From Geomonas sp. RF6 (GTDB lineage Bacteria > Desulfobacterota > Desulfuromonadia > Geobacterales > Geobacteraceae): a stretch of DNA of 64,000 nt. Both the position numbers and the translations under genes were made by a program. The notes beneath the pieces are model-generated. The model saw nothing but the letters and a program-made list of their open reading frames with translations. It did not search any database and had not been told where the DNA came from. Below are positions 45,509 to 55,599 of this stretch, piece by piece (positions within the stretch are counted from its first letter, which is position 1; every line of letters starts with the position of its first letter). The DNA lies in the NCBI RefSeq assembly GCF_021044625.1, contig NZ_CP087999.1, positions 2,866,001 to 2,930,000 of the forward strand, written 5' to 3'.

Positions 45509-45877
45509 ATGATTCAGATGCAGACACTACTGGACGTAGCGGATAATTCCGGTGCGAAGAAACTTTTTTGCATCAAGGTGCTGGGCGGCTCCAAGCGCCG
45601 TTACGCCGGCATCGGTGACATCATCGTCGCCTCGGTAAAGGAAGCGCTCCCCAATTCGAAGGTGAAGAAGGGCGACGTCGTCAAGGCCGTCGTCGTGCGC
45701 ACCGCGAAGGCTGTGGGACGTCCGGACGGGTCGTACATCCGTTTCGACACCAACTCCGGGGTGGTGATCAACAACGCCAAGGAGCCGGTCGGGACCCGTA
45801 TCTTCGGGCCCGTGGCCCGCGAACTCAGGGCAAAGAAGTTCATGAAGATCATCTCCCTCGCCCCTGAGGTACTTTAA
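45509..45877 (+). CDS. rplN: Large-subunit ribosomal protein uL14
   Basis: Interface protein contacting 16S helix 14. It reads [20 protein letters not shown] at the start and ends [11 protein letters not shown]; 122 residues. No separate spc-operon promoter was seen in the 18-base gap to rpsQ, so S10 and spc genes are probably one unit here. Confidence 0.98.
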
Positions 45878-45896
45878 TAATTTCTGGAGAATAGCC

Positions 45897-46223
45897 ATGC
45901 TGGGCAAAAAGCTACATGTGAAGAAAAACGATACCGTTGTTGTCATCGCGGGTAAGGATCGCGCCAAGAGCGGCAAGGTCCTCGAGATTGTCCCGAAGAA
46001 GGATGGCGTGCTGGTCGAGGGGATCAACATCGTTAAGCGCCACACCAAGGCTCGCGGCAGCGAGCAGGGGGGGATCCTGGAGAAGGAAGCCCCGGTGCAT
46101 ATCTCCAACGTGCAGCTTTTTTGCGGCAAGTGCAAAAAGCCGGTGCGCACCAAGATAGCGGTTCTGGAAGACGGCAAAAAGGCACGCCTCTGCGTCAAGT
46201 GCGGCGAGTCTTTCGATAAATAG
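45897..46223 (+). CDS. rplX: Large-subunit ribosomal protein uL24 with C-terminal four-cysteine motif
   Basis: Assembly initiator binding the 5' end of 23S rRNA. The KOW opening [20 protein letters not shown] and the [13 protein letters not shown] segment are standard. Unlike E. coli uL24, the C-terminus has FCGKCKKPV, then about 20 residues on CVKCGESF: two CXXC pairs that look like a zinc ribbon. 108 residues. Confidence 0.97.
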   Translation: MLGKKLHVKKNDTVVVIAGKDRAKSGKVLEIVPKKDGVLVEGINIVKRHTKARGSEQGGILEKEAPVHISNVQLFCGKCKKPVRTKIAVLEDGKKARLCVKCGESFDK

Positions 46224-46235
46224 TGGGAGGAAGCA

Positions 46236-46775
46236 ATGGCACGGCTTAACGAGCTTTATAATAAAGAGATAATTCCACAGCTCATGAAGGATTTCGACTA
46301 CAAGAACGTCATGGAAGTGCCGAAGCTTGTAAAGATCGTCATCAACATGGGTCTGGGTGAAGCGATCCAGAACGTGAAGATCCTGGACTCGGCTGCTGAG
46401 GAGCTCTCGGCGATCGCCGGGCAGAAGCCGGTGATCACGAAGGCGAAGAAATCGATCGCAGGCTTCAAGCTGCGTCAGGGGATGCCGATCGGCTGCGCGG
46501 TCACCCTGCGCCGTGAAAGGATGTTCGAATTCCTGGACAGGCTCGTCACCGTGTCGTTGCCGCGCGTGCGCGACTTCAAGGGGATCTCCGGCAAGGCCTT
46601 CGACGGCAAGGGGAACTACTCCCTCGGCGTGAAGGAGCAGCTGATCTTCCCCGAGATCAACTACGACAAAGTCGACAAGATCAAGGGTCTCAATATCACT
46701 ATAGTGACCACCGCAAAGACAGACGCTGAAGGCAAGGCACTCCTGAAACTCATGGGCCTGCCGTTCAGGAACTAA
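46236..46775 (+). CDS. rplE: Large-subunit ribosomal protein uL5
   Basis: 5S rRNA-binding protein of the central protuberance. [17 protein letters not shown] segment ([11 protein letters not shown]), [19 protein letters not shown] and the [15 protein letters not shown] motif are intact. 179 residues. GGGAGGAAG upstream. Confidence 0.98.
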   Translation: MARLNELYNKEIIPQLMKDFDYKNVMEVPKLVKIVINMGLGEAIQNVKILDSAAEELSAIAGQKPVITKAKKSIAGFKLRQGMPIGCAVTLRRERMFEFLDRLVTVSLPRVRDFKGISGKAFDGKGNYSLGVKEQLIFPEINYDKVDKIKGLNITIVTTAKTDAEGKALLKLMGLPFRN

Positions 46776-46794
46776 ATAGTTTCGGAGGATTTCC

Positions 46795-46980
46795 GTGGCA
46801 AAGACATCGATGATGATAAAGGCCCAGAGGGGTAATAAATTCAAGGTACGTGACAGGAATCGTTGCCCTCTGTGCGGCCGCCCCCGTGCCTACTACCGGA
46901 AGTTCGACATGTGCAGGATCTGCCTCAGAAAGCTGTCCAACAGTGGCCAGATTCCCGGTGTCGTTAAGTCCAGTTGGTAA
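46795..46980 (+). CDS. rpsN: Small-subunit ribosomal protein uS14, zinc-binding short type
   Basis: 61-residue short form of uS14 with four cysteines in [13 protein letters not shown] and MCRICLRKL, the zinc-binding version, rather than the ~100-residue zinc-free form. GTG start with GGAGG upstream; lies between rplE and rpsH as usual. Confidence 0.97.
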   Translation: MAKTSMMIKAQRGNKFKVRDRNRCPLCGRPRAYYRKFDMCRICLRKLSNSGQIPGVVKSSW

Positions 46981-47011
46981 CAGACAAGATAAGGATTAAG
47001 GAGCAGATGCG

Positions 47012-47410
47012 ATGTGCATGACAGATCCAGTAGCCGATATGCTCACCAGGATTAGAAATGCTGGTATGGCAAAACACCAGAAAGTAGATATACCTTCGTC
47101 GAACCTGAAGGTGAGCCTCGCCACGGTGCTGCGCACCGAGGGGTTCATCAAGAACTTCAAGGTGATCAGCGACGGGAAGCAGGGTGTACTGCGCGTATAC
47201 CTCAAATTCGTTGACGAGAAGGAGCACGTCATCAACGAGATCAAGAGGGTGAGCAAACCCGGCGGCCGTGTCTATGTCCACAGCGACAAGATCAAGAAGG
47301 TGAAAAACGGGCTGGGCATCGCCATCCTCTCCACCTCCAAAGGGCTTATCACCGACAAGGCTGCTCGCGAGCTCGGCATCGGCGGCGAGCTCCTGTGCAC
47401 CGTCTGGTAG
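47012..47410 (+). CDS. rpsH: Small-subunit ribosomal protein uS8
   Basis: Central-domain 16S binder and, in E. coli, repressor of the spc operon. [20 protein letters not shown] opening and the [21 protein letters not shown]-terminal block are typical. ATG 47012 (MCM...) aligns with E. coli MSM; AAGGAG is eight bases upstream. 132 residues. Confidence 0.98.
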   Translation: MCMTDPVADMLTRIRNAGMAKHQKVDIPSSNLKVSLATVLRTEGFIKNFKVISDGKQGVLRVYLKFVDEKEHVINEIKRVSKPGGRVYVHSDKIKKVKNGLGIAILSTSKGLITDKAARELGIGGELLCTVW

Positions 47411-47435
47411 TCATTTTTGCTTTAAGGAGCTTTGC

Positions 47436-47975
47436 ATGTCTAGAATAGGAAAACTTCCCATTGCTATACCCGCGGGAGTGAAAGTCATATACAACGTGCC
47501 CGAGATCTCCGTGGAAGGCCCGAAGGGGAAGCTCTCCCGCACCGTGACCGACGGCGTGAACGTCACCGTTGAAGAAAAGCAGATCACCGTCACCCGCGTG
47601 GACGATTCCATCAAATCCCGCTCTGCCCACGGCCTCACCCGGACCCTGATCAACAACATGGTCTCCGGCGTCAGCAAGGGTTTCGAGAAGGTGCTGGAAA
47701 TCAACGGCGTCGGTTACCGCGCCGAGGTGAAAGGCGACGTGCTGACTCTGAGTCTTGGCTACTCCCACCCGGTGAACTTCCAGCTCCCCGCCGGCATCAC
47801 CGTCGACGTGGAAAAGCTTACGAAGGTGAAGGTCATGGGTATCGACAAGGAGCTCGTCGGCGCCACCGCTGCGAAGATCCGCTCTTTCCGCGAGCCGGAG
47901 CCTTACAAGGGCAAGGGTGTCAAGTACTCCACCGAAACCATCTTGAGAAAAGCCGGCAAGACCGGTAAAAAATAG
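47436..47975 (+). CDS. rplF: Large-subunit ribosomal protein uL6
   Basis: Two-domain protein near the sarcin-ricin loop. [16 protein letters not shown] opening and the [17 protein letters not shown]-terminal motif are diagnostic. 179 residues. AAGGAG upstream. Confidence 0.98.
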   Translation: MSRIGKLPIAIPAGVKVIYNVPEISVEGPKGKLSRTVTDGVNVTVEEKQITVTRVDDSIKSRSAHGLTRTLINNMVSGVSKGFEKVLEINGVGYRAEVKGDVLTLSLGYSHPVNFQLPAGITVDVEKLTKVKVMGIDKELVGATAAKIRSFREPEPYKGKGVKYSTETILRKAGKTGKK

Positions 47976-47997
47976 CAAATAGCTAAGGAGAAGTGCC

Positions 47998-48360
47998 TTG
48001 AGTTCTCTAGCCCAAAAAAAGGTAGCGCGTCTTAAGAGACAGACCAGGGTCAGAAAGAAGATCACCGGTTCGCCTGAGCGTCCGAGACTGAACGTCTTCA
48101 GGAGCGCACGCCACATATACGCGCAGCTCATCGACGACACCACCGGCGCCACGCTGGTTGCCGCCTCCACCCTCACCGACGGTGTCGTGGACGGCTACAC
48201 AGGCAATGCGGATGCTGCCGCCAAGGTCGGCGCCGCCATCGCCAAGAAGGCCCTGGAGAAGGAAATCCGCCAGGTTGTTTTCGACCGCAACGGCTTCCTC
48301 TACCATGGAAGGATCAAAGCGCTGGCTGACGCTGCACGCGAAAACGGTCTGTCGTTCTAG
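47998..48360 (+). CDS. rplR: Large-subunit ribosomal protein uL18
   Basis: 5S rRNA-binding protein. [20 protein letters not shown] opening with a basic N-terminal tail, and the [20 protein letters not shown] end. 120 residues. TTG start preceded by AAGGAG. Confidence 0.97.
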   Translation: MSSLAQKKVARLKRQTRVRKKITGSPERPRLNVFRSARHIYAQLIDDTTGATLVAASTLTDGVVDGYTGNADAAAKVGAAIAKKALEKEIRQVVFDRNGFLYHGRIKALADAARENGLSF

Positions 48361-48380
48361 ACAGCAAGGAGGAAGATTAA

Positions 48381-48872
48381 TTGCTTAAGATCAATGCCAG
48401 TGAATTGAATCTGAACGACAGGGTCGTGCATATCAGCAGGGTTGCCAAGGTCGTCAAGGGTGGCCGCAGGTTCAGCTTCTCCGCCCTCGTCGTTGTCGGC
48501 GATGGGAACGGTGTAGTCGGCTACGGGCTCGGGAAGGCAAACGAGGTGCCTGAGGCGATCCGCAAGGGCGTCGAGCAGGCGAAGAAGAACCTCATCAAGG
48601 TGCCGATCGTGAACGGCCAGACCATTCCGTTCGAGATCGAAGGGCGCTTCGGAGCAGGAAAGGTCCTCATGATGCCGGCTTCCCCCGGTACCGGCGTCAT
48701 CGCCGGCGGTGCAGCCCGCGCCGTCTTCGAATCTGCTGGCCTGCACAACATTCTCGCAAAATGCCTCGGCTCCAACAACCCGCACAACGTCGTGAAGGCC
48801 GCCTTCGCAGGCCTCTCCAGGCTGAAAACCGCTGAAGAGCTCATGGCAAGACGCGGTCTGTCCGGCGAGTAA
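48381..48872 (+). CDS. rpsE: Small-subunit ribosomal protein uS5
   Basis: Decoding-fidelity protein at the mRNA entry. The [20 protein letters not shown] double-stranded-RNA-binding-like domain and the [20 protein letters not shown]-terminal domain are complete. 163 residues. TTG start with AAGGAGGA upstream. Confidence 0.97.
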   Translation: MLKINASELNLNDRVVHISRVAKVVKGGRRFSFSALVVVGDGNGVVGYGLGKANEVPEAIRKGVEQAKKNLIKVPIVNGQTIPFEIEGRFGAGKVLMMPASPGTGVIAGGAARAVFESAGLHNILAKCLGSNNPHNVVKAAFAGLSRLKTAEELMARRGLSGE

Positions 48873-48899
48873 GGGCACTTTATTTCAAGGAGTTTTAAG

Positions 48900-49079
48900 A
48901 TGGCAGCAGAACTGAAGGTTACCCTGATCAAGAGCCACATCGGGCAGAACCCCTCCATGCGCGGGTGCCTGCTGGGGCTGGGGCTCAAGAAGCGCGAGAA
49001 GACCGTCGTCCTCCAGGATACCCCTGAGATCCGTGGCATGATCGCGAAGGTGTCCCATCTGGTACGAGTGGAAGAGTAA
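48900..49079 (+). CDS. rpmD: Large-subunit ribosomal protein uL30
   Basis: 59-residue 50S protein. It reads AAELKVTLIKSHIGQNPSMR and later LGLKKREKTVVLQDTPEIRG, ending KVSHLVRVEE. AAGGAG precedes ATG 48900. Normal place between rpsE and rplO. Confidence 0.96.
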   Translation: MAAELKVTLIKSHIGQNPSMRGCLLGLGLKKREKTVVLQDTPEIRGMIAKVSHLVRVEE

Positions 49080-49096
49080 TCCTCTGAGGTGAGAGA

Positions 49097-49537
49097 ATGC
49101 AATTAAATACCATTAAGCCGGCAGCCGGCTCCAACAAAAATAGAAAGCGCATCGGCCGCGGTACCGGTTCCGGGCACGGCAAGACTGCGACCAAAGGTCA
49201 CAAGGGCCAGAAGGCGAGAAGCGGCGGCAGCGTGAAGCCCGGCTTCGAGGGCGGCCAGATGCCGATGCACAGAAGGCTTCCGAAGCGCGGCTTCAACCCG
49301 CTCACGAAGAAAGTCTACGCGGTGGTGAACCTCTGCCAGCTCGACGTCTTCGAAGCTGGGAGCGTTGTCGATGTCGAGGCGCTCGTGAAGGGCGGCTTCG
49401 TGGGGAGCATCCAGGACGGCATCAAGATTCTCGGCACCGGTGAGGTGACGAAGGCCCTCACTGTCAAGGCGCACAAGTTCAGCGGCTCCGCACGTGAGAA
49501 GATTACCGCAGCAGGTGGTTCCATCGAGGAGATCTAG
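49097..49537 (+). CDS. rplO: Large-subunit ribosomal protein uL15
   Basis: Late-assembly 50S protein with a long basic N-terminal extension ([20 protein letters not shown] then GQKARSGG) and [17 protein letters not shown]. 146 residues. Its stop is two bases before the secY start. Confidence 0.98.
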   Translation: MQLNTIKPAAGSNKNRKRIGRGTGSGHGKTATKGHKGQKARSGGSVKPGFEGGQMPMHRRLPKRGFNPLTKKVYAVVNLCQLDVFEAGSVVDVEALVKGGFVGSIQDGIKILGTGEVTKALTVKAHKFSGSAREKITAAGGSIEEI

Positions 49538-49539
49538 TC

Positions 49540-50847
49540 TTGTTAGAAGCCTTCCAGAACATCTTCAAGATCCCCGAACTTAAGAAGAGAGTACTTTTTT
49601 CGCTGGCGATGTTGGCGGTTTATCGTGTCGGGTGTCATATCCCCACCCCGGGGATTGACGCCACGGCACTTTCCCATTTCTTCAAGCAAGCCCAGGGTAC
49701 CCTGCTCGGGATGTTTGACATGTTCTCAGGAGGCGCGCTCGAGAAGCTCACCGTTTTCGCACTGGGAATCATGCCGTACATCTCCTCCTCCATTATCTTC
49801 CAGCTCCTCTCGGTGGTCCTTCCGAGTATCGAGAAGCTCTCGAAGGAAGGTGAGGCGGGGCGCAAGAAGATCATCCAGTACACCCGCTACGGCACAATCG
49901 TTCTCTCGGTGATCCAGGCCTTCGGCATCAGCATCGGCCTGGAAAGCATGAGAGGGCCTGCAGGGGAGCTGGTGGTCCCGAACCCCGGCTGGGGCTTCCG
50001 GCTCCTGACCGTGGTGACCCTCACTGCAGGGACCGCCTTTATCATGTGGCTCGGTGAACAGATGTCCGAGAAGGGGATCGGCAACGGGATATCCCTCATC
50101 ATCTTCGCCGGTATCGTGGCCCGGATCCCCACCGCGATCGGGAACAGCCTTCGCCTCATCAAGACCGGCGAGCTCTCCATCTTCGTCCTGATCCTTGTGG
50201 CCGCGATGATGTTCGCAGTCATCGCAGCAGTTGTCTTCATGGAGCGTGGTCAGCGGAGGCTTCCGATACACTATGCGAAGCGGGTAGTCGGGCTGAAGAC
50301 GTACGGAGCCCAGACATCTCACCTCCCTCTGAAGGTGAACATGGCAGGAGTTATTCCTCCGATCTTCGCTTCCTCCATCATCATGTTCCCTGCGACTGTG
50401 GGGCACTTCATAAACGTCCCCTGGGTGCAGCAGGCTTCGAAGAGCCTGACCCCCGGGAACTGGCTCTACGACGTTTTTTATGTTGCCTTCATCGTATTTT
50501 TCTGTTATTTCTATACGGCTGTGACATTCAACCCGGTTGATGTCGCTGACAACGTAAAGAAGCAGGGTGGCTACATACCAGGGATCCGTCCGGGGAAAGA
50601 GACCTCGGACTTTCTCGATGCGGTGCTGACCAAGCTCACCTTCGCCGGTGCCATTTACATCTCGGCGGTCTGTGTGCTCCCCTCGATATTGATCGGGAAG
50701 TTCAATCTGCCCTTTTATTTCGGCGGCACTGCGCTCCTTATCGCCGTCGGCGTCGGTATGGATACCTTGGCCCAGATTGAATCGCACCTTATCACCCGCA
50801 GCTACGAAGGGTTTATGAAGGGTGTACGCATGAAGGGCAGAAGATAG
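49540..50847 (+). CDS. secY: Preprotein translocase subunit SecY
   Basis: Protein-conducting channel with ten predicted membrane helices. Plug and pore regions HIPTPGIDATALSHFF and SGGALEKLTVFALGIMPYIS are recognisable, as is the cytoplasmic loop FNPVDVADNVKKQGGYIPGI. 435 residues. TTG start, with GAGGAG at the end of rplO, so it is probably coupled. secE is at 24453; secG is not in the window. Confidence 0.98.
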   Translation: MLEAFQNIFKIPELKKRVLFSLAMLAVYRVGCHIPTPGIDATALSHFFKQAQGTLLGMFDMFSGGALEKLTVFALGIMPYISSSIIFQLLSVVLPSIEKLSKEGEAGRKKIIQYTRYGTIVLSVIQAFGISIGLESMRGPAGELVVPNPGWGFRLLTVVTLTAGTAFIMWLGEQMSEKGIGNGISLIIFAGIVARIPTAIGNSLRLIKTGELSIFVLILVAAMMFAVIAAVVFMERGQRRLPIHYAKRVVGLKTYGAQTSHLPLKVNMAGVIPPIFASSIIMFPATVGHFINVPWVQQASKSLTPGNWLYDVFYVAFIVFFCYFYTAVTFNPVDVADNVKKQGGYIPGIRPGKETSDFLDAVLTKLTFAGAIYISAVCVLPSILIGKFNLPFYFGGTALLIAVGVGMDTLAQIESHLITRSYEGFMKGVRMKGRR

Positions 50848-50855
50848 GTGACTAC

Positions 50856-51503
50856 ATGAATCTGATCCTGCTTGGACCCCCGGGGGTCGGCAAAGGCACT
50901 CAGGCAAAACTTCTGATCGACAGGTTCGGGATCCCGCAGATATCCACTGGTGATATGCTGCGGGCTGCCGTTAAAGGGCTTACCCCTATGGGGATGAAGG
51001 CGAAGGAGTTCATGGACGCCGGCGCCCTCGTTCCCGACAGCGTCGTTATCGGTATTGTCCAGGAGCGGCTCGGCCAGGATGACTGCGCACGCGGTTTCAT
51101 CCTCGACGGCTTCCCTAGGACGGTCGCCCAGGCTGACGCGTTGAGCGAAGTTCTTTCCGGGCTGTCGCGCTCCATTGATGCCGTCGTCTCTCTCAGTGTC
51201 GACAAGGATGAAGTCCTGAAGCGCCTGACCGGGCGTCGCGCCTGCCACGGGTGTGGTGCCGTCTATCATCTCGAGTTCGCTCCCCCCAAGGCCTCCGGTC
51301 GCTGCGATGCTTGCGGCGGTGAGCTCTATCAGAGGGATGACGACAAGGAGGCGACGATTCTTCGCCGTCTCGAAGTCTACGACGAGCAGACTGCGCCGCT
51401 AATCAGTTATTACGAGGCTGCCGGTCTTCTCCGTGCTGTTCCGGGCGCCGGGTCCGTTGAAGGGATTCATGAGGCGATCGTAGCAGCTCTGAAGGCATCG
51501 TAA
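50856..51503 (+). CDS. adk: Adenylate kinase, zinc-finger long-lid type
   Basis: Interconverts AMP, ADP and ATP. P-loop LLGPPGVGKGTQAKLL is at the N-terminus, the AMP site GFILDGFPRTVAQADAL in the middle, and the lid holds CHGCG and CDACG, a four-cysteine zinc site typical of Gram-positive and some deltaproteobacterial enzymes. 215 residues. Eight bases after secY. Confidence 0.97.
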   Translation: MNLILLGPPGVGKGTQAKLLIDRFGIPQISTGDMLRAAVKGLTPMGMKAKEFMDAGALVPDSVVIGIVQERLGQDDCARGFILDGFPRTVAQADALSEVLSGLSRSIDAVVSLSVDKDEVLKRLTGRRACHGCGAVYHLEFAPPKASGRCDACGGELYQRDDDKEATILRRLEVYDEQTAPLISYYEAAGLLRAVPGAGSVEGIHEAIVAALKAS

Positions 51504-51505
51504 GG

Positions 51506-52252
51506 GTGATCGTTCTCAAGTCCCCTGCAGAGATAGAAAAGATGAGGGGCGCCGGCAAGATCGTTGCCGAGATACTGGCGATCCTTAAAGAGCGGGTGGT
51601 GCCTGGTGTGACACTTCTCGAACTCGATGCCATCTCGGAGCGGGAAGCGTTGAAGAGGAAGGCGCGTCCTGCCTTCAAAGGGTATAGCGGGTTTCCCTAC
51701 TCTCTCTGCTGCTCGGTAAACGAGCAGGTCGTTCATGGCATGCCGTCGAAGAGGGAGCTCGTGCCTGGTGACATCGTGAGTCTCGACTTTGGCGTCATCT
51801 ACAACGGTTTCTACGGTGATGCAGCTTACACCTTTCCTGTCGGACCCGTGTCGGCGTCGGCAGGACGACTCCTTGCCGTGACGGAGGAGTCCTTGTACGC
51901 GGCGATTGAAAAGGCGCAGGTTGGTAACAGGCTTTCCGATGTCTCCCATGCAGTTCAGAGCTACGTGGAGGAGCGCGGCTTCTCCGTAGTTCGCGACTTC
52001 GTCGGGCACGGGATCGGGAAGGAGTTGCACGAGGGGCCGCAGATCCCCAATTTCGGCGCACCCGGGAAGGGACCGAAGCTTCGGGCCGGGATGGTTCTCG
52101 CCATCGAGCCCATGATCAATGAAAAGGGGTACGAGGTGCGGGTGCTGGAGGACGGCTGGACGGCCGTTACCAGCGACGGCGGACTCTCCGCCCACTTCGA
52201 GCATACGGTGGCGGTAACGGACGACGGTCCGCTGATTCTTTCACGTATCTAA
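51506..52252 (+). CDS. map: Methionine aminopeptidase, type I
   Basis: Removes N-terminal methionine after deformylation. Metal ligands are in [17 protein letters not shown] (two Asp), [13 protein letters not shown] (His), MVLAIEPM (Glu) and near the C-terminus (Glu of HFEHTVAV). 248 residues, no N-terminal zinc extension. GTG start two bases after the adk stop. Confidence 0.97.
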   Translation: MIVLKSPAEIEKMRGAGKIVAEILAILKERVVPGVTLLELDAISEREALKRKARPAFKGYSGFPYSLCCSVNEQVVHGMPSKRELVPGDIVSLDFGVIYNGFYGDAAYTFPVGPVSASAGRLLAVTEESLYAAIEKAQVGNRLSDVSHAVQSYVEERGFSVVRDFVGHGIGKELHEGPQIPNFGAPGKGPKLRAGMVLAIEPMINEKGYEVRVLEDGWTAVTSDGGLSAHFEHTVAVTDDGPLILSRI

Positions 52253-52283
52253 AACTGCAATTCTGTTTCGAAAGGACATAACA

Positions 52284-52397
52284 ATGAAGGTTCGGGCATC
52301 GGTAAAGAAGATCTGTGTGAAGTGCAAGATAGTCAAACGCAAAGGGATCGTCAGGGTCATTTGCGAGACGCCGAAACATTCACAGAGACAAGGCTAA
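52284..52397 (+). CDS. rpmJ: Large-subunit ribosomal protein bL36 (zinc-type)
   Basis: 37-residue protein [20 protein letters not shown] followed by [17 protein letters not shown]. Cys11, Cys14, Cys27 and the following His form the zinc site of the C+ form. AAAGGA precedes ATG. It lies 31 bases after map with no infA between them. Confidence 0.95.
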   Translation: MKVRASVKKICVKCKIVKRKGIVRVICETPKHSQRQG

Positions 52398-52422
52398 GAG
52401 TACTTACTAGGAGGAGCGGGCA

Positions 52423-52791
52423 TTGGCACGTATCGCAGGGATAGACCTACCAAAGAATAAACGCATAGAGATCGCCTTGACCTATATCTACGGCATCGGC
52501 AGATCTTTGTCCCAGGAGATTCTCACCGCAACAGGTGTTGACTTCAATACTCGCTGCGACAATCTTACGGAGTCCGAGATCGCGAAGATCAGGGACTACA
52601 TCGACAAGAACGTCAAGGTCGAAGGGGATCTGCGCCGTGATATCTCCATGAGCATCAAGCGCTTGATGGATCTCGGCTGCTACCGCGGGCTGCGTCACAG
52701 GAAGGGTCTGCCGGTTCGCGGTCAACGCACCAAGACCAACGCGCGCACCAGGAAAGGGCCGGCTCGTACGGTCGCTGGCAAGAAGAAATAA
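52423..52791 (+). CDS. rpsM: Small-subunit ribosomal protein uS13
   Basis: 30S head protein in intersubunit bridges. [20 protein letters not shown] opening and the [21 protein letters not shown]-terminal block. 122 residues. TTG start with GGAGGAG upstream. First gene of the alpha operon; no separate promoter seen. Confidence 0.97.
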   Translation: MARIAGIDLPKNKRIEIALTYIYGIGRSLSQEILTATGVDFNTRCDNLTESEIAKIRDYIDKNVKVEGDLRRDISMSIKRLMDLGCYRGLRHRKGLPVRGQRTKTNARTRKGPARTVAGKKK

Positions 52792-52806
52792 CGATCGGAG
52801 GGATTA

Positions 52807-53202
52807 ATGGCGAGCCCGGCTAAGAAAGTCGTAAAGAAGAAAAAAGAGAAGAAGAATATCCCCACTGGCGTTGCCCACATTCAGGCGACGTTCAACAATA
52901 CCATGATCACCATCACCGACCCGGTCGGGAATGTGGTGGCATGGAGCACCTCCGGCGCGAAAGGCTTCAAGGGTTCCCGCAAGAGCACCCCGTTTGCCGC
53001 CCAGATGGCTGCAGAGGACTGCGCCAAGAAGGCACAGGAGCACGGCATGCGCACCATCGAGGTGTACGTCAAGGGCCCCGGCTCCGGCCGCGAGTCCGCG
53101 CTGCGCGCGCTTCAGGCCGCAGGGTTCAGCGTGAGCTTCATTCGTGACGTTACGCCGATCCCGCACAACGGCTGCCGTCCGCCGAAGAGAAGAAGAGTCT
53201 AG
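52807..53202 (+). CDS. rpsK: Small-subunit ribosomal protein uS11
   Basis: Platform protein near the mRNA exit. [40 protein letters not shown] and the [18 protein letters not shown] tail are standard. 131 residues; lysine-rich N-terminus. GGAGGG upstream. Confidence 0.98.
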   Translation: MASPAKKVVKKKKEKKNIPTGVAHIQATFNNTMITITDPVGNVVAWSTSGAKGFKGSRKSTPFAAQMAAEDCAKKAQEHGMRTIEVYVKGPGSGRESALRALQAAGFSVSFIRDVTPIPHNGCRPPKRRRV

Positions 53203-53240
53203 AGACACGGAACTATCAGTTAAGGTAAGGAGGTCTTCAA

Positions 53241-53867
53241 TTGGCTAGGTATACAGGTCCCTCATGCAGGTTGTGCAGAAGGGAAGGCACGGAGCTGTTT
53301 CTTAAAGGTGAGCGTTGCTTCACGGATAAGTGTGCCACTAAGAGAAGGAGCTATCCGCCGGGCCAGCACGGTCAGGGGCGCGTGAAAGTATCTGATTACG
53401 GCACTCAGCTGCGCGAGAAGCAGAAGGTGCGCCGTATTTATGGGATCCTCGAGAACCAGTTCCGCGGCTACTTCGAGCAGGCTGACCGGATGAAAGGTGT
53501 AACGGGCGAGAACCTGCTCTTCCTCCTCGAGAGGAGGCTGGACAACGTGGTGTACCGCCTCGGCTTCGCCACTTCCCGTTCGGAAGCGCGCCAGCTGGTG
53601 CGTCACGGCCACTTCACTCTCAACGGCCGCAAGGTGAATATCCCCTCTATCCAGGCGAAAGCGGGCGACGTGCTGCAGGTGCGCGAGAAGAGCCGCAAGA
53701 TCGCGAGCATCACTGAATCCCTCGAAGGCGTCGTGCGCAGGGGCATCCCGCAGTGGCTCGAGCTGGACAAGGATGCTTTCAAAGGCACCGTGAAACTCCT
53801 CCCGGTACGGGAAGACATCACCATGCCGATTCAGGAACAGTTGATCGTCGAGCTCTACTCCAAGTAA
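53241..53867 (+). CDS. rpsD: Small-subunit ribosomal protein uS4, cysteine-containing type
   Basis: Primary 16S-binding protein and, in E. coli, repressor of the alpha operon. The N-terminus [12 protein letters not shown]...CFTDKC has four cysteines placed as in zinc-binding uS4. The S4 RNA-binding domain [20 protein letters not shown] is intact. 208 residues. TTG start with AAGGAGG upstream. Confidence 0.97.
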   Translation: MARYTGPSCRLCRREGTELFLKGERCFTDKCATKRRSYPPGQHGQGRVKVSDYGTQLREKQKVRRIYGILENQFRGYFEQADRMKGVTGENLLFLLERRLDNVVYRLGFATSRSEARQLVRHGHFTLNGRKVNIPSIQAKAGDVLQVREKSRKIASITESLEGVVRRGIPQWLELDKDAFKGTVKLLPVREDITMPIQEQLIVELYSK

Positions 53868-53897
53868 AGGCTGACTCAACCGATACAGGGGGATTCA

Positions 53898-54917
53898 ATG
53901 TATAGAAACTGGCGCGATCTGATCAAACCGAAGAAGCTCCAGGTTGAGACAGAGACGCTCACCAATACATACGGCAAGTTCTACGCCGAACCCTTCGAAA
54001 GGGGGTTCGGCACCACACTCGGCACCGCACTTCGCCGGGTGCTCATCTCCTCGCTGCAGGGAGCCGCTATCGTCTCCGTGAAAGCGAAAGGTGTGCTGCA
54101 CGAATTTTCCGCTATCCCGGGTGTCACCGAGGACGTCACCGACATCATCCTGAACCTGAAAGGTGTACGCCTCAAGATGCACGGCAACGAGCCGCGCGTC
54201 ATCAGGATCGTTCAGAAGGGCGAAGGTGTGGTGAAGGCGAAGGACATCATCACTGACCAGAACGTGGAGATTCTCAACCCCGAGCACCACATCGCCACCT
54301 GCTCCAAGGATGCAAACCTGGAGATGGACCTTGTTGTGAAAGTCGGCAAAGGGTACGTTCCCGCCGACCGCAACCGCGACGAGAAGGCACCGGTGGGGAC
54401 GATCCCCATCGACGCGATCTTCTCCCCGATCTCCAAGGTCAACTTCACCGTCACCAACGCCCGCGTCGGGCAGATCACAGACTACGACAAGCTCACTGTC
54501 GAGCTGTGGTCCGACGGCAGCGTGAAGCCCCAGGATGCAGTCGCCTACGCATCGAAGATCATCAAGGATCAGCTCTCCATCTTCATCAACTTCGACGAGG
54601 ATGTGGAGCCCCAGGAAGAGGCCGAGCCGGAAGAGGAGAGGGAGCGGTTCAACGAGAACCTGTACCGTTCCGTCGACGAGCTGGAGCTTTCGGTCCGCTC
54701 CGCGAACTGCCTCAAAAATGCCGGGATCAAGCTCATCGGCGAGCTCGTCTCCCGCACCGAGGCGGAGATGCTGAAGACCCAGAACTTCGGCAGGAAGTCC
54801 CTGAACGAGATCAAGGACATCCTGGTGGACATGGGGCTTACGCTCGGCATGAAGCTGGACAACTTCCCTGATCCAGAGGTAATGCGTCGTCTGCGTGGTG
54901 AGCAGAAGGAAGAATAG
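53898..54917 (+). CDS. rpoA: RNA polymerase subunit alpha
   Basis: Assembly platform of RNA polymerase. The N-terminal dimer domain has [20 protein letters not shown]; an acidic linker (about residues 235-255) leads to the C-terminal domain with [20 protein letters not shown] and [13 protein letters not shown], which contacts UP elements and activators. 339 residues. Confidence 0.98.
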   Translation: MYRNWRDLIKPKKLQVETETLTNTYGKFYAEPFERGFGTTLGTALRRVLISSLQGAAIVSVKAKGVLHEFSAIPGVTEDVTDIILNLKGVRLKMHGNEPRVIRIVQKGEGVVKAKDIITDQNVEILNPEHHIATCSKDANLEMDLVVKVGKGYVPADRNRDEKAPVGTIPIDAIFSPISKVNFTVTNARVGQITDYDKLTVELWSDGSVKPQDAVAYASKIIKDQLSIFINFDEDVEPQEEAEPEEERERFNENLYRSVDELELSVRSANCLKNAGIKLIGELVSRTEAEMLKTQNFGRKSLNEIKDILVDMGLTLGMKLDNFPDPEVMRRLRGEQKEE

Positions 54918-54960
54918 TCCGAAAGGATCTTACTCATAGATAGAAAGGAAGTGAAACGGC

Positions 54961-55416
54961 ATGCGTCACAATAATGCGGGTAGAAGATTAGGAAGGACCA
55001 CGAGCCACCGTACTGCGATGTTCAGGAACATGGTGACTTCGTTTCTCGAGCACGAAAAGATCACCACTACGGACGCCAAGGCGAAGGAGCTCCGCTCCAT
55101 CGCTGAGCGTATGATCACCCTCGGCAAGAAGGGCGATCTGCACGCGACGAGGCAGGCTGCTGCCTTCATCCGCGACAAGAAGGTTGTGACGAAGCTGTTC
55201 TCCGTCATCGCACCTCGCTTCGCTGATCGTCCCGGCGGCTACACCAGGATCATCAAGCTGGGGATCCGCCCCGGCGACAATGCTCCGGTATCCGTTCTGG
55301 AACTGGTGGAAGCGGAGATGAAGCCGAAGAAGGCTGCCAAGCCGGCACCGGCCAAGGCCGCCGTCGAAGCTGCTCCGGCAGCAGTAGCTGTCGAGGCCGA
55401 GACTCCGGCAGAGTAA
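54961..55416 (+). CDS. rplQ: Large-subunit ribosomal protein bL17
   Basis: 50S protein near the tunnel exit. [20 protein letters not shown] opening and [19 protein letters not shown] are conserved. The core of ~120 residues is followed by an Ala/Pro/Lys tail (about 121-151) that is probably disordered. 151 residues. Last gene of the alpha operon; a strong terminator follows. Confidence 0.98.
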   Translation: MRHNNAGRRLGRTTSHRTAMFRNMVTSFLEHEKITTTDAKAKELRSIAERMITLGKKGDLHATRQAAAFIRDKKVVTKLFSVIAPRFADRPGGYTRIIKLGIRPGDNAPVSVLELVEAEMKPKKAAKPAPAKAAVEAAPAAVAVEAETPAE

Positions 55417-55439
55417 GCTGCACCGCGAGAGAGAAGTAA

Positions 55440-55471
55440 GACAAAAGGCACGGGAAACCGTGCCTTTTGTC
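55440..55471 (+). terminator. Terminator of the S10-spc-alpha superoperon
   Basis: Perfect 14-bp stem GACAAAAGGCACGG (55440-55453) with CCGTGCCTTTTGTC (55458-55471) and a GAAA tetraloop. Being A-rich on one side and T-rich on the other, it may act in both directions. Confidence 0.85.
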
Positions 55472-55560
55472 GTCTCTGCACTCCCTCCCTGATTCACCCC
55501 TGCGCACCCTTCCGTCTTTCCTCCTCGTTTCCTCTTCCGCTGCCGCCGTAGCGATCTTTC

Positions 55561-55590
55561 TTTACACGAAAAGCCCCTCTCTGCTACTAT
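55561..55590 (+). promoter_or_regulatory. Promoter of smc
   Basis: TTTACA (55561-55566), 18-base spacer, TACTAT (55585-55590) with an upstream TGC extended -10. Initiation about seven bases on would fall at ~55597, three bases before the smc ATG. Confidence 0.65.
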
Positions 55591-55599
55591 GTGCGGCTA

